Assembly (NCBI RefSeq): GCF_038561965.1
Contig: NZ_CP139348.1
Location: 3,906,001-3,970,000, forward strand
Length of the DNA: 64,000 nt
Direction: 5' to 3'
Source: Stutzerimonas stutzeri
Lineage (GTDB): Bacteria > Pseudomonadota > Gammaproteobacteria > Pseudomonadales > Pseudomonadaceae
The notes beneath the pieces were generated by a model. That model was not told where the DNA came from, did not search any database, and worked only from the letters and a program-made list of their open reading frames with translations. Numbering within the stretch: position 1 is the first letter of the stretch; every line of letters starts with the position of its first letter. The translations under genes and the position numbers were made by a program. Below, piece after piece: positions 23,788 through 31,356 of the stretch.

Positions 23788-23981
23788 GTGACGCTCCTTA
23801 TGACGCGCGACTGCAAACGCCGCATCGGTCTAGGAAAAGGGTTACGCCATGATGAGCCGGCAAGGAGCCATGCCACCCGACGGGCGCGATGGCCACGGTC
23901 GTGCGAGCCCTTGCTTCCAGCGGCAGGCGCCCCCACATACCATGCACGCCTTTCCTGACATTCGTGCCCACGAGAATTCCG

Positions 23982-24851
23982 ATGAGCCAGACGCCTTATA
24001 TCTTCGATGTCACTACCGCCAGCTTCGAACAGCTGGTGCTCGAGAACTCGTTTCACAAGCCGGTACTGGTCGACTTCTGGGCCGAATGGTGCGCGCCATG
24101 CAAGGCGCTGATGCCAATGCTGGCGAAGATCGCCGAGGAGTTTCAGGGCGAGCTGCTACTGGCCAAGGTCAACTGTGATATCGAGCAGGAAGTCGTCGCT
24201 CGTTTCGGCATTCGCAGCCTGCCGACCGTGGTGCTGTTCAAGGACGGTCAGCCGGTGGACGGCTTTGCCGGCGCGCAGCCGGAATCAGCCGTTCGCGCCA
24301 TGCTCGAGCCGCATGTTCAAGCTCCGGAGGCACCACAAGGCAGCCTTCTTGAAAACGCTCAGGCGCTGTTCGCCGAAGGTCGTTTCGCCGATGCCGAAGC
24401 GCAGTTGCAGCAACTGCTTAGCGAAGACAACGAAAACGGCGCCGGTCTGATTCTGTACGCCCGCTGCCTGGCCGAACGCGGTGAACTGGGCGAGGCGGAA
24501 ACGGTGCTCAATGCGGTGAAAGGCGACGAGCATAAGCAAGCACTGGCCGGTGCGCGCGCCCAGCTGACCTTTCTGCGCCTGGCCAACGAGCTGCCGGAAG
24601 TGGCTACATTGAAGAGTCGCCTGGCACAGAACGGCGAAGATGACGAAGCGGCTTACCAGCTGGCTGTCCAGCAGCTGGCTCGCCAGCAATACGAGGCGGC
24701 GCTCGACGGTTTGCTCAAGCTGTTCGTGCGTAACCGTGGTTATGCCGACGGGCAACCGCACAAGACACTGCTACAGGTCTTCGACCTGCTCGGCAACGAG
24801 CATCCGCTGGTGACGCTGTACCGCCGCAAGCTCTATCAGGCCATCTACTGA
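23982..24851 (+). CDS. cnoX: Thioredoxin-domain co-chaperone CnoX/YbbN
   Basis: A 289-aa cytoplasmic protein. An N-terminal thioredoxin domain (about 8-108) has WCAPC (C37, C40) in LVDFWAEWCAPCKALMP. It is followed by a linker (PHVQAPEAPQG) and a helical, TPR-like region with tandem motifs (AQALFAEGRFADAEAQLQQLL, LYARCLAERGELGEAETVL, QLAVQQLARQQYEAALDGLL). CnoX proteins combine a holdase with redox activity and hand clients to GroEL; unlike the E. coli form, this one keeps both active-site cysteines. The ATG at 23982 starts MSQTPYIFDV. Length matches Pseudomonas YbbN. Confidence 0.93.
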   Translation: MSQTPYIFDVTTASFEQLVLENSFHKPVLVDFWAEWCAPCKALMPMLAKIAEEFQGELLLAKVNCDIEQEVVARFGIRSLPTVVLFKDGQPVDGFAGAQPESAVRAMLEPHVQAPEAPQGSLLENAQALFAEGRFADAEAQLQQLLSEDNENGAGLILYARCLAERGELGEAETVLNAVKGDEHKQALAGARAQLTFLRLANELPEVATLKSRLAQNGEDDEAAYQLAVQQLARQQYEAALDGLLKLFVRNRGYADGQPHKTLLQVFDLLGNEHPLVTLYRRKLYQAIY

Positions 24852-24876
24852 TCGTTCGCAACAGCAGGCGAGCCGT

Positions 24877-25227
24877 TCAGGACGGCTCGCCAATCCAGTG
24901 GTAACAGGGCGAGTCGGCACCATGCTCGACTTTCACCTCCTCGCAATGCCGCAGACGCACCAGCAGCCGCTTGGCCAATGGTGCGTTTCCGGTCAGCGCT
25001 TCCAGCTCGGCGAGCAGCTCCGGACCGTCCAGCTTGCCAGCGCCGCGCAATCGCTCGCGAGCGCTGTGCCAATGCGCATCAGTTGCAGGCGCCGTACGCG
25101 CAGGAACGCTACTGCTCACCTCGCCGGCATCGGCAAAGCCACGGGCCAGCTGCGACCAGTCACGCTCTTCAAGCTCGATCTCGAGATCGACCGGCCAATC
25201 CCCTATACGTCCGCGAATTCGAATCAT
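24877..25227 (-). CDS. Hypothetical protein divergent from the Zur-regulated operon
   Basis: A 116-aa soluble protein beginning MIRIRGRIGDWPVDLEIELEE. A beta-strand-rich N-terminal part is followed by a helical half (WHSARERLRGAGKLDGPELLAELEALTG) and a C-terminal CHYWIGEPS-like tail containing Cys and His. GGGAGG precedes the ATG at 25227. It is divergent from the Zur-box operon and converges on cnoX; P. aeruginosa has a similar small gene in this position. Family not recognised, function unknown. Confidence 0.7.
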   Translation of the reverse strand: MIRIRGRIGDWPVDLEIELEERDWSQLARGFADAGEVSSSVPARTAPATDAHWHSARERLRGAGKLDGPELLAELEALTGNAPLAKRLLVRLRHCEEVKVEHGADSPCYHWIGEPS

Positions 25228-25295
25228 GCTGCGCCTCCCAAGTGATGCGCCATGCTCACATGACGGAAACGGGCTGGCCAGCCGCGCGGCAAAGT

Positions 25296-25310
25296 TGTTA
25301 TAAGGTAACA
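25296..25310 (+). promoter_or_regulatory. Zur box upstream of the DUF2796-ABC operon
   Basis: TGTTA-TAAGG-TAACA is a perfect 5-bp-arm inverted repeat. The 13-bp core GTTATAAGGTAAC differs from the gammaproteobacterial Zur consensus GTTATAnTATAAC at two central positions. It ends 21 bp before the start of the His-rich DUF2796 gene. The homologous P. aeruginosa operon is known to be Zur-regulated and induced by zinc starvation. Confidence 0.75.
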
Positions 25311-25331
25311 CCCCTTTCGATGGAGCTGACC

Positions 25332-25940
25332 ATGCGCCACCTACTGCTTGCCGTGCCTATGCTTCTGCTGCCTTTGACTTACAGCCACGCGCGCGAAGAA
25401 CACCACCATCACGACCACGAGGACGCCTCCACCCTGGGTGCGCATGAGCATGGCGCCGCGCGCCTGAATGCGGCACTGGATGGCAAGCGGCTGGAACTGG
25501 AACTGATCAGCCCGGCGATGAATCTGCTCGGTTTCGAACACGCCCCGGCCAGCGCAGCGGATGAGGCGAAAATCGCCAGCGCCCGCTCAAAACTGGAACA
25601 ACCGCAAGCATTGTTCGGCCTGCCGTCCGCAGCGGGATGCGCCGTGAGCGAACAGCACTTCGAAGGCGAGCTGCTCGGTTCAGCCCACGCAGGCTACAAG
25701 CGCGGGGACGACCACGATCACGATCACGATCACGATCACGATCACGAAGATGGTGGGCACAGTGATATCGAAGCGCACTACCAGTTCGACTGCAGCAACC
25801 CAGAGGCACTGCGCGCACTGAATCTGAAAGGGCTGTTTGAAAGCTTCCCCGGCACGGAAAAGATTCAGGTACAACTGATCGGCCCGAACGGTCAGCAGGG
25901 CGTAGAACTGACTCCGGCACGCTCGCAGCTGCCCTTCTGA
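25332..25940 (+). CDS. His-rich periplasmic DUF2796 protein (ZrgA-like), Zur-regulated
   Basis: A 202-aa precursor with signal peptide MRHLLLAVPMLLLPLTYSHA and two histidine clusters: EEHHHHDHED (22-31) at the mature N-terminus and an Asp-His repeat at 126-143. A DUF2796 beta domain (STLGAHEHGAARLNAALDGKRLELELISPAMNLLGFEHAP...) surrounds the second cluster. The composition, the upstream Zur box and the following ABC transporter point to zinc capture in the periplasm. The ATG at 25332 has GGAG upstream; an ATG 12 bp earlier is less well placed. First gene of a four-gene operon. Confidence 0.88.
   Translation: MRHLLLAVPMLLLPLTYSHAREEHHHHDHEDASTLGAHEHGAARLNAALDGKRLELELISPAMNLLGFEHAPASAADEAKIASARSKLEQPQALFGLPSAAGCAVSEQHFEGELLGSAHAGYKRGDDHDHDHDHDHDHEDGGHSDIEAHYQFDCSNPEALRALNLKGLFESFPGTEKIQVQLIGPNGQQGVELTPARSQLPF
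25713..25748 (+). repeat. CACGAT hexanucleotide microsatellite coding (His-Asp)n
   Basis: Five exact tandem CACGAT units (25713-25742) and a sixth diverged unit (CACGAA) lie in frame within the DUF2796 gene. Each unit encodes His-Asp. Slippage by whole units would lengthen or shorten the metal-binding loop without frameshift. Confidence 0.9.
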
Positions 25941-25956
25941 AACACACTGGACCTAG

Positions 25957-26664
25957 ATGACTGCTCCTCTACTTGCAATCGACAGTCTCGGCTTCGCCTG
26001 GCCTCGCCAGGCCGAGCTGCTGGACATTCCCACGTTTCGCCTCGAGCGCGGCGAAAGCCTCTTTCTCAAAGGCCCCTCGGGCAGTGGCAAGACCACGCTA
26101 CTGGGGCTGATCGGCGGCGTACAGAAGGCCGGGCGCGGCAGCATCCGTCTGCTCGACCACGACCTCGGCTGCCTCTCGGCTGGTGCGCGTGATCGCTTCC
26201 GTGTCGATCACACCGGCTACATCTTCCAGCAGTTCAACCTGCTGCCTTTTCTTTCGGTACGCGAGAACGTCAGCCTGCCATGCCACTTTTCACGGCTGCG
26301 TGCCGAGCGTGCGCGCAAACGGCACGGCAGCACCGATGCAGCGGCAGCGAGCCTGTTGCAGCATCTGGGCCTGGCGTCCGAGCTGTTCGAGCGTCGCGCC
26401 GATGCGCTCTCCATCGGCCAGCAGCAGCGCGTTGCAGCCGCCCGCGCATTGATCGGTCAACCGGAATTGGTCATTGCCGATGAGCCGACCTCGGCACTGG
26501 ATGCGGACAGCCGCGAGGCCTTCCTGCAGCTGCTGTTCTCCGAGTGCCGCGCCGCCGGGGCGAGCCTGCTGTTCGTCAGCCACGACCAGAGCCTGGCGCC
26601 GCTATTCGACCGCAGCCTGTCGCTGGCCGAACTCAATCGCGCCACACACGCAACGGAGTGCTGA
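25957..26664 (+). CDS. ABC transporter ATP-binding protein (LolD/MacB type)
   Basis: A 235-aa ATPase with Walker A GPSGSGKTT (39-47), the Q loop in YIFQQFNLLPFLSVRENV, the signature LSIGQQQRVAAARAL (151 on; Ile in place of the usual Gly of LSGGQ), Walker B LVIADEPTSALD (171-182) and the switch His in LLFVSHDQSL. This subclass powers mechanotransmission-type permeases rather than classical solute channels. It pairs with the permease 3 bp downstream and belongs to the zinc-starvation operon. P. aeruginosa PA4064 is the positional equivalent. What is moved or extracted is unknown. Confidence 0.92.
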   Translation: MTAPLLAIDSLGFAWPRQAELLDIPTFRLERGESLFLKGPSGSGKTTLLGLIGGVQKAGRGSIRLLDHDLGCLSAGARDRFRVDHTGYIFQQFNLLPFLSVRENVSLPCHFSRLRAERARKRHGSTDAAAASLLQHLGLASELFERRADALSIGQQQRVAAARALIGQPELVIADEPTSALDADSREAFLQLLFSECRAAGASLLFVSHDQSLAPLFDRSLSLAELNRATHATEC

Positions 26665-26667
26665 CCG

Positions 26668-27933
26668 GTGTATCTCCTGCGCCTGGCCCTGGCGAGCCTT
26701 AACAATCGCCGCTTCACTGCCCTGCTGACGGTATTCGCCATCGCGCTGTCGGTGTGCCTGCTGCTTGCCGTTGAACGGGTGCGCAACGAGACCCGTGCGA
26801 GCTTCGCCAGCACCATCAGCGGCACCGACCTGGTAGTCGGCGCCCGCTCCGGTTCGGTCAACCTGCTGCTGTACTCGGTGTTTCGCATCGGCAATGCGAC
26901 CAACAACATCCGCTGGGACAGCTATCAGCATTTCGCCGAGCATCCGCGGGTCGACTGGGCAATTCCGATTTCCCTGGGCGATTCCCATCGTGGTTACCGG
27001 GTGATGGGCACCAACACCACCTACTTCGAGCACTACCGTTATGGCCGCAAACAGCCGCTTCAGCTGGCCGAAGGCCGTGCCTTCGAGAGCGATCCGTTCG
27101 AAGTGGTGCTTGGTGCCGAGGTGGCCAGCGCGCTGGGCTACCAGCTGGATGACAGCATCGTCCTCGCCCACGGCGTAGCGCGTGTCAGCCTGGTTCAGCA
27201 CGATGACAAACCCTTCCGCGTGGTGGGCGTGCTGCAGCGCACCGGTACGCCGGTCGACCGCACCCTGCATATCAGCCTTGCGGGTATGGAGGCGCTGCAT
27301 GTCGATTGGCAGAACGGCATGCCGGCCCGCGGTGCGGCGCGTATCGATGCTGACCAGGCGCGCGAGCTCGACCTGCAGCCGCAGCAGATCACCGCATTTC
27401 TACTCGGGCTCAACAGCAAGATCGCCACGTTCACCCTGCAACGGGAGATCAACCAGTACCGCGGCGAGCCGCTGCTGGCCATTCTGCCCGGTGTCGCACT
27501 GCAGGAGCTGTGGAGCCTGATGGGCACGGCCGAGAAGGCACTGTTCGTGGTTTCACTGTTCGTTGTACTGACCGGCCTGATCGGCATGCTGACGGCGATC
27601 CTGACCAGCCTCAACGAACGACGCCGCGAGATGGCAATACTGCGCTCGGTGGGCGCCCGCCCCTGGCATATCGCCGCGCTACTGATCATCGAGGCCTTCG
27701 GCCTGGCCCTGGCCGGTACGCTGTGCGGCCTGGGCCTGCTTTACCTGGGCATTGCCGTGGCCCAGTCGCCGCTGCAGAGCCTTTATGGATTGTATCTGCC
27801 GCTTGCTTGGCCAAGCGCCTATGAGTGGAGCCTGCTCGGCGCTATCCTGCTGGCGGCACTGCTGATGGGCAGCGTGCCCGCCTGGCGGGCCTATCGCCAA
27901 TCGCTCGCCGATGGCCTGTCGATTCGACTGTGA
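26668..27933 (+). CDS. FtsX/MacB-type ABC transporter permease
   Basis: A 421-aa inner-membrane protein with the typical layout. One N-terminal helix (about 14-33) is followed by a large periplasmic MacB_PCD-like domain (about 35-280) and then three C-terminal helices (about 285-310, 332-362, 385-405). The FtsX core includes LNERRREMAILRSVGARPWHIAALL. The GTG at 26668 follows the ATPase stop by 3 bp, with GGAG ahead. Such permeases transmit ATP hydrolysis to periplasmic partners; the His-rich DUF2796 and DUF3299 proteins of this operon are the obvious candidates. Confidence 0.92.
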   Translation: MYLLRLALASLNNRRFTALLTVFAIALSVCLLLAVERVRNETRASFASTISGTDLVVGARSGSVNLLLYSVFRIGNATNNIRWDSYQHFAEHPRVDWAIPISLGDSHRGYRVMGTNTTYFEHYRYGRKQPLQLAEGRAFESDPFEVVLGAEVASALGYQLDDSIVLAHGVARVSLVQHDDKPFRVVGVLQRTGTPVDRTLHISLAGMEALHVDWQNGMPARGAARIDADQARELDLQPQQITAFLLGLNSKIATFTLQREINQYRGEPLLAILPGVALQELWSLMGTAEKALFVVSLFVVLTGLIGMLTAILTSLNERRREMAILRSVGARPWHIAALLIIEAFGLALAGTLCGLGLLYLGIAVAQSPLQSLYGLYLPLAWPSAYEWSLLGAILLAALLMGSVPAWRAYRQSLADGLSIRL

Positions 27934-27941
27934 GGAACCCG

Positions 27942-28454
27942 ATGTCGCGCCTGTTGATTGCTCTGCTGCTGGCCTGCACGCTCCCGGTGTATGCCGATAA
28001 CGTCCGCGAGCTGCAATGGGCGGAGCTGATCCCGGAAGGAGCGCCGCCACCGCCGCCGCCACTGGCCATTCATGACATGTCGCAGCTGGCCGATGCGCTC
28101 GCTGCCGAAGCCGGACCGGCTGCCTCGCAGCAATCGCCGGCCGCGCCTGTCGTCGAAGCGCTGGATGGAAAGATGGTCAAGTTACCGGGCTATATCGTTC
28201 CGCTGGACATGACCGATGAAGGCCGCGTGATCGAGTTTCTGCTAGTGCCTTATTTCGGCGCCTGCATCCACGTGCCGCCACCGCCATCCAACCAGATCGT
28301 GCATGCCACCAGCGAACTGGGCGTACGAATGGACGCGCTATACGAGCCGTTCTGGATCGAGGGGCCGCTGAGTGTCGAACACGCCAGCAGCGAGCTGGCC
28401 GAAGCGGGTTACCGCATGCAGGCTCAGAAGATCTATCCCTACGAGCTGCAATGA
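27942..28454 (+). CDS. Periplasmic DUF3299 protein
   Basis: A 170-aa precursor with signal peptide MSRLLIALLLACTLPVYA. It starts the mature part with a Trp/Leu motif (ELQWAELIPEGAPPPPPP), a Pro run and a variable Ala-rich linker. It then has the conserved DUF3299 core LDGKMVKLPGYIVPLDM, FLLVPYFGACIHVPPPPSNQIVHA and FWIEGPL. The single Cys and His in ACIHVPPPP could bind a metal or a partner. Fourth gene of the Zur-controlled operon (8-bp gap to the permease). The molecular role of DUF3299 is not established. Confidence 0.87.
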   Translation: MSRLLIALLLACTLPVYADNVRELQWAELIPEGAPPPPPPLAIHDMSQLADALAAEAGPAASQQSPAAPVVEALDGKMVKLPGYIVPLDMTDEGRVIEFLLVPYFGACIHVPPPPSNQIVHATSELGVRMDALYEPFWIEGPLSVEHASSELAEAGYRMQAQKIYPYELQ

Positions 28455-28579
28455 CGACTCACCAGTGAATCAGCCAGAACCAAAGCGAGCAGTCGCAGCA
28501 GTGCGATGCGCGCCGGGCTGTGGCTGGTAGCGTCTCGCCACGACAGCCGCATGAACGCCTAACCCGCCCTAGCCAGGCC

Positions 28580-29671
28580 TCAGTGGGCGCTGGCTATCTG
28601 CTTCTCGCGCTCGAAGCTGAGTTCACCTTCGGCCCACTCGCGCCATTCGCGCACCCGCCGGCGCTCGGCGCCAGCCCGCTCGGCCTGCTTCAGCGCCTCA
28701 AGCCCGGCCTGCCAGCGGGCCTGCTCCAGCTCGAGCTGTGCGACATTCATCCAGAACTTGGCGCTGCCCGTCTGGCTCGCCAGCTGCCGGTATATTTTCG
28801 ATGCTTCGGTACGCTCGCGTGCCTGCCACCAGAGCATGCCCATGCGTTCCTGGCGCGCGGCGTTGCTGGGTAACAAGCGCGACACGATCATCCCCTCAAG
28901 CAACTTGGCGCCTTGCCATGGCTGGCCGGCGGCACTGGCGAGAGCAACCAAGTTGTCCAGCTCCGCTTCACTGAAGCGCAAACCCTTTGCGTGCGCCGTG
29001 CGCAGCGTTGCCAGCGCACGGTCTTCCGCACCGGCCATCTGCTGCAGACCGGCCAACTGGCGCCAAGCCTTGCCCTGATCAGGGTGACGCAGCAGCAATT
29101 TCTGCTGCCAGCGCTCGGCCGCCTCATAGCGTTTCAGTTCGGCATTGCCGGCAACTAGAAACTGCAGCCAGGTATCGCCCGCTTTCGGATTGGCCTGCAC
29201 GTAGCGATCGGCCAATGGCAGCGCTTTGGCATGCTGGCCGAGGCCCTGGTACGCCTGCACCAGCATCTGCAGCACTTCCTCGTTGCTCTGGCTGGCCGAG
29301 CCGAGCAGGCTGACCACCTTGGCGTAACGACCCTCGACGAGATTCAGTCGCGCCAGATTGAGGCGCTCGCCGGCAAGCAGCTCTTCATCCAGCTTGCCGC
29401 TGGCGACCGCCTTGTCCAGCCATTCAAGGGCCTGGCGATTGTTGCCCTCCGCCCAGGCGAGATACCCACGACTGCGCCAGAGCAAAGCCTCTTCACCGCT
29501 ACCGGCCTTGGCGCTCACGCCGTCGAGCGCCTTGCGCGCTGCAGCGTAATCGCCTTTGCTCTGCGCGGTTTGCGCTCGCTCGAGCGCCATGAATACCGCC
29601 GGATCGATTGCCTGAGCGGCCTGAACGGAAACAGTGAGAAAAAGCGATAGCACGAGCAGCAGACGAAGCAT
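28580..29671 (-). CDS. Secreted TPR-repeat protein of the TonB2-type cluster
   Basis: A 363-aa precursor with signal peptide MLRLLLVLSLFLTVSVQAAQA and roughly eight degenerate TPR helix pairs (AQTAQSKGDYAAARKALDGV, GYLAWAEGNNRQALEWLDKAV, LVQAYQGLGQHAKALPLAD and others) across nearly the whole mature chain. A charged C-terminus ends EREKQIASAH. It is the last gene of the six-gene energy-transduction operon, 1 bp after tonB. Vibrio TonB2-type loci carry a TPR protein in the same place. It probably scaffolds the periplasmic side of TonB or receptor contacts. Confidence 0.85.
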   Translation of the reverse strand: MLRLLLVLSLFLTVSVQAAQAIDPAVFMALERAQTAQSKGDYAAARKALDGVSAKAGSGEEALLWRSRGYLAWAEGNNRQALEWLDKAVASGKLDEELLAGERLNLARLNLVEGRYAKVVSLLGSASQSNEEVLQMLVQAYQGLGQHAKALPLADRYVQANPKAGDTWLQFLVAGNAELKRYEAAERWQQKLLLRHPDQGKAWRQLAGLQQMAGAEDRALATLRTAHAKGLRFSEAELDNLVALASAAGQPWQGAKLLEGMIVSRLLPSNAARQERMGMLWWQARERTEASKIYRQLASQTGSAKFWMNVAQLELEQARWQAGLEALKQAERAGAERRRVREWREWAEGELSFEREKQIASAH

Positions 29672-29672
29672 C

Positions 29673-30386
29673 TCAGCGTTCTCCTTGCAGACGGAAGTGC
29701 AGGGTTTTCACGGCTTCACGGGATACCGCCGCACCACCCTCAGTGCGTGGCGCAAAACGCCAGCGGGCCGCGGCACGCCGAGCCTCGCGGTCAAAGATGT
29801 TACGCGGCGAGGCCTCCAGCACGCGTATGTTCTCCACCCGCCCCTGCGGGTTGATGGTGAAAGCCAATTTGATATGCCCCTCAATGCCCTGTTGACGCGC
29901 GCGATAGGGATACTCCGGGCGCACATCATTGAGCGGCATCACTTCCTGCTCCGGCCCCCCTGGATTCCCGGCGGCCTCCACCGCGGCACTCGCCGGGGCC
30001 GGAGCCGCCGCAGGCGCACTCGGCGCAGCCGTCAGGCCGGACAAGCTCGGTGCCGGTGCCGTAGCGACCGAGATGCCGGCATTGATGCTTGGCAGATCGA
30101 GATCGAGTTTCGGCAGATTGGCGTCCGGCGTAGCCATGTTCGGCGTTGGCGGTGTCGGTGGTTGCGGCGTCTTGGGTTGTGGCGGCTGTGGTGCTTGCTG
30201 ACGTGAACGCGCAGCACTGTCTTCGTTGCGCCCATCCATGCGCACGAAGTTGGCGATCGCCAGCGGGTCTTCCTCGATCTTGCTGCGCGGCGGGTTGACC
30301 ATGCTCAGCATCAGGACGAAGAGCAACAGCGCCACCACGCACGCGGCGACGAAGGCCAGACTGAAACGAACCAGCCGCGGCTGCAT
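29673..30386 (-). CDS. TonB energy-transducing protein (TonB2 type)
   Basis: A 237-aa protein with one N-terminal membrane anchor (about 8-30), a Pro-rich periplasmic spacer (APQPPQPKTPQPPTPPTP) and a C-terminal TonB domain (about 148-237). The latter includes VRPEYPYRARQQGIEGHIKLAFTINPQGRVENIRVLEASP and RRAAARWRF. The short spacer fits the TonB2 class more than the classical long Glu-Pro/Lys-Pro TonB. The stop of exbD and its ATG share a base, so they are coupled. It should transmit proton-motive force to a TonB-dependent receptor; no receptor is encoded in this operon. Confidence 0.9.
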   Translation of the reverse strand: MQPRLVRFSLAFVAACVVALLLFVLMLSMVNPPRSKIEEDPLAIANFVRMDGRNEDSAARSRQQAPQPPQPKTPQPPTPPTPNMATPDANLPKLDLDLPSINAGISVATAPAPSLSGLTAAPSAPAAAPAPASAAVEAAGNPGGPEQEVMPLNDVRPEYPYRARQQGIEGHIKLAFTINPQGRVENIRVLEASPRNIFDREARRAAARWRFAPRTEGGAAVSREAVKTLHFRLQGER

Positions 30387-30799
30387 CAGCGCGACCCCGT
30401 GCTGGCAGCCAGCGCGACGTCCTGCACGCCAGCCAGTCGCGCCTGATCCATTACCTGCACCACGAGCCCAGTGCGCGCATCCTGGTCAGCCTGCACAACC
30501 ACCGCGCCTTCCGGCTGATCCACGCGCAACCGCTCGACATGCGCCCGCACGCTGCGCACGTCCACAGTCTGTTTGTCGATCCAGACCTGGCCGTCGGCGG
30601 TGACGGCGATAAGAATATTGCCCTTGTCCTGAGCACTGGCGGTGTCCGCCTGTGGACGATGGACCTCGACACCGGACTCCTTTATGAAAGAGCTGGTGAC
30701 GATGAAGAAGATCAGCATGATGAAGACCACGTCGAGCATCGGCGTAAGGTCGATGCCGGTGTCCTCTTCCTGCTGGTAATGATGACGACGCATACGCAT
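30386..30799 (-). CDS. ExbD-type biopolymer transport protein
   Basis: A 137-aa protein with a single transmembrane helix (about 21-41, LTPMLDVVFIMLIFFIVTSSF) that carries the essential proton-pathway Asp (D23). A periplasmic domain of about 90 residues (ILIAVTADGQVWIDKQTVDV ... VVVQADQDARTGLVVQVMDQARLAG) follows. The N-terminus MRMRRHHYQQEEDTGIDLTP is the cytoplasmic tail. It works with ExbB as the proton-driven motor for TonB. It lies 11 bp after exbB and is coupled to tonB. Confidence 0.93.
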   Translation of the reverse strand: MRMRRHHYQQEEDTGIDLTPMLDVVFIMLIFFIVTSSFIKESGVEVHRPQADTASAQDKGNILIAVTADGQVWIDKQTVDVRSVRAHVERLRVDQPEGAVVVQADQDARTGLVVQVMDQARLAGVQDVALAASTGSR

Positions 30800-30810
30800 C
30801 CCGCTAATCC

Positions 30811-31356
30811 TCAGTCATGACGCAGCTGGTCAGCCAGCCGGTCGAGAGACTGGCGCGCGATACGCTCAAGGCGCGCCAGACTGAACAATCCTGTGATAGC
30901 CAGCACCATGCCGGCCATGGTTGGCAGGGTCGCCTGCCAGACACCCGCGGCCATACCGCGTGGGTTGCCGGAGCCACTCAGCGCCAGCACGTCGAATACC
31001 GCGATCATGCCGCTGACCGTGCCGAGTAGCCCGAGCAGCGGATACATCGCAACCAGGGTCTTGCTTAGCCGTAGCGGCCCGGACAACTGCTGCTGCGCTT
31101 GCGCCAGCCAGGCCGAACGCACCGCCCGCTGCCAGCTACCAGGCTCGTCGGCCATCTGCGCCCAGGCCTGCCGGCGTGACTCCACCCAATGCGGGAAGAC
31201 CCGCCGCATGAACCAGAGACGTTCGAAAACCAGCGTCCAATACAGCACGCAAAGGCCCGCCAGCGCCCACATCACCACCCCGCCCGCAGTCATGAAGTCG
31301 AGCAGCGCATGACCGCTGTCTACCAGACCTAGCCAGTGGGCACGCAGATCAGTCAC
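30811..31356 (-). CDS. ExbB/MotA/TolQ-family proton channel (ExbB2 type)
   Basis: A 181-aa protein with three membrane segments: an N-terminal one near 25-47 (VVMWALAGLCVLYWTLVFERLWF), and the motor pair at about 100-122 (LVAMYPLLGLLGTVSGMIAVF) and 140-162 (TLPTMAGMVLAITGLFSLARLER). The TxxGLLGTVxGM motif is characteristic. A GTG at 31356, 8 nt inside the end of the TtpC-like gene, gives MTDLRAHWLG; ATGs further in would clip the N-terminal helix region. It is the smaller of two ExbB-like proteins in the operon, as in Vibrio TonB2 systems. Confidence 0.88.
   Translation of the reverse strand: MTDLRAHWLGLVDSGHALLDFMTAGGVVMWALAGLCVLYWTLVFERLWFMRRVFPHWVESRRQAWAQMADEPGSWQRAVRSAWLAQAQQQLSGPLRLSKTLVAMYPLLGLLGTVSGMIAVFDVLALSGSGNPRGMAAGVWQATLPTMAGMVLAITGLFSLARLERIARQSLDRLADQLRHD

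Noticed and set aside
24978..25331. N-terminal extension of the DUF2796 gene and an overlapping plus-strand frame
   Set aside because: The extension would run through the Zur box and the divergent gene; the signal peptide and GGAG place the start at 25332.
25713..25748. Possible CRISPR-like direct repeats
   Set aside because: Units are 6 bp, contiguous, and in frame within a coding sequence: a microsatellite, not repeat-spacer architecture.
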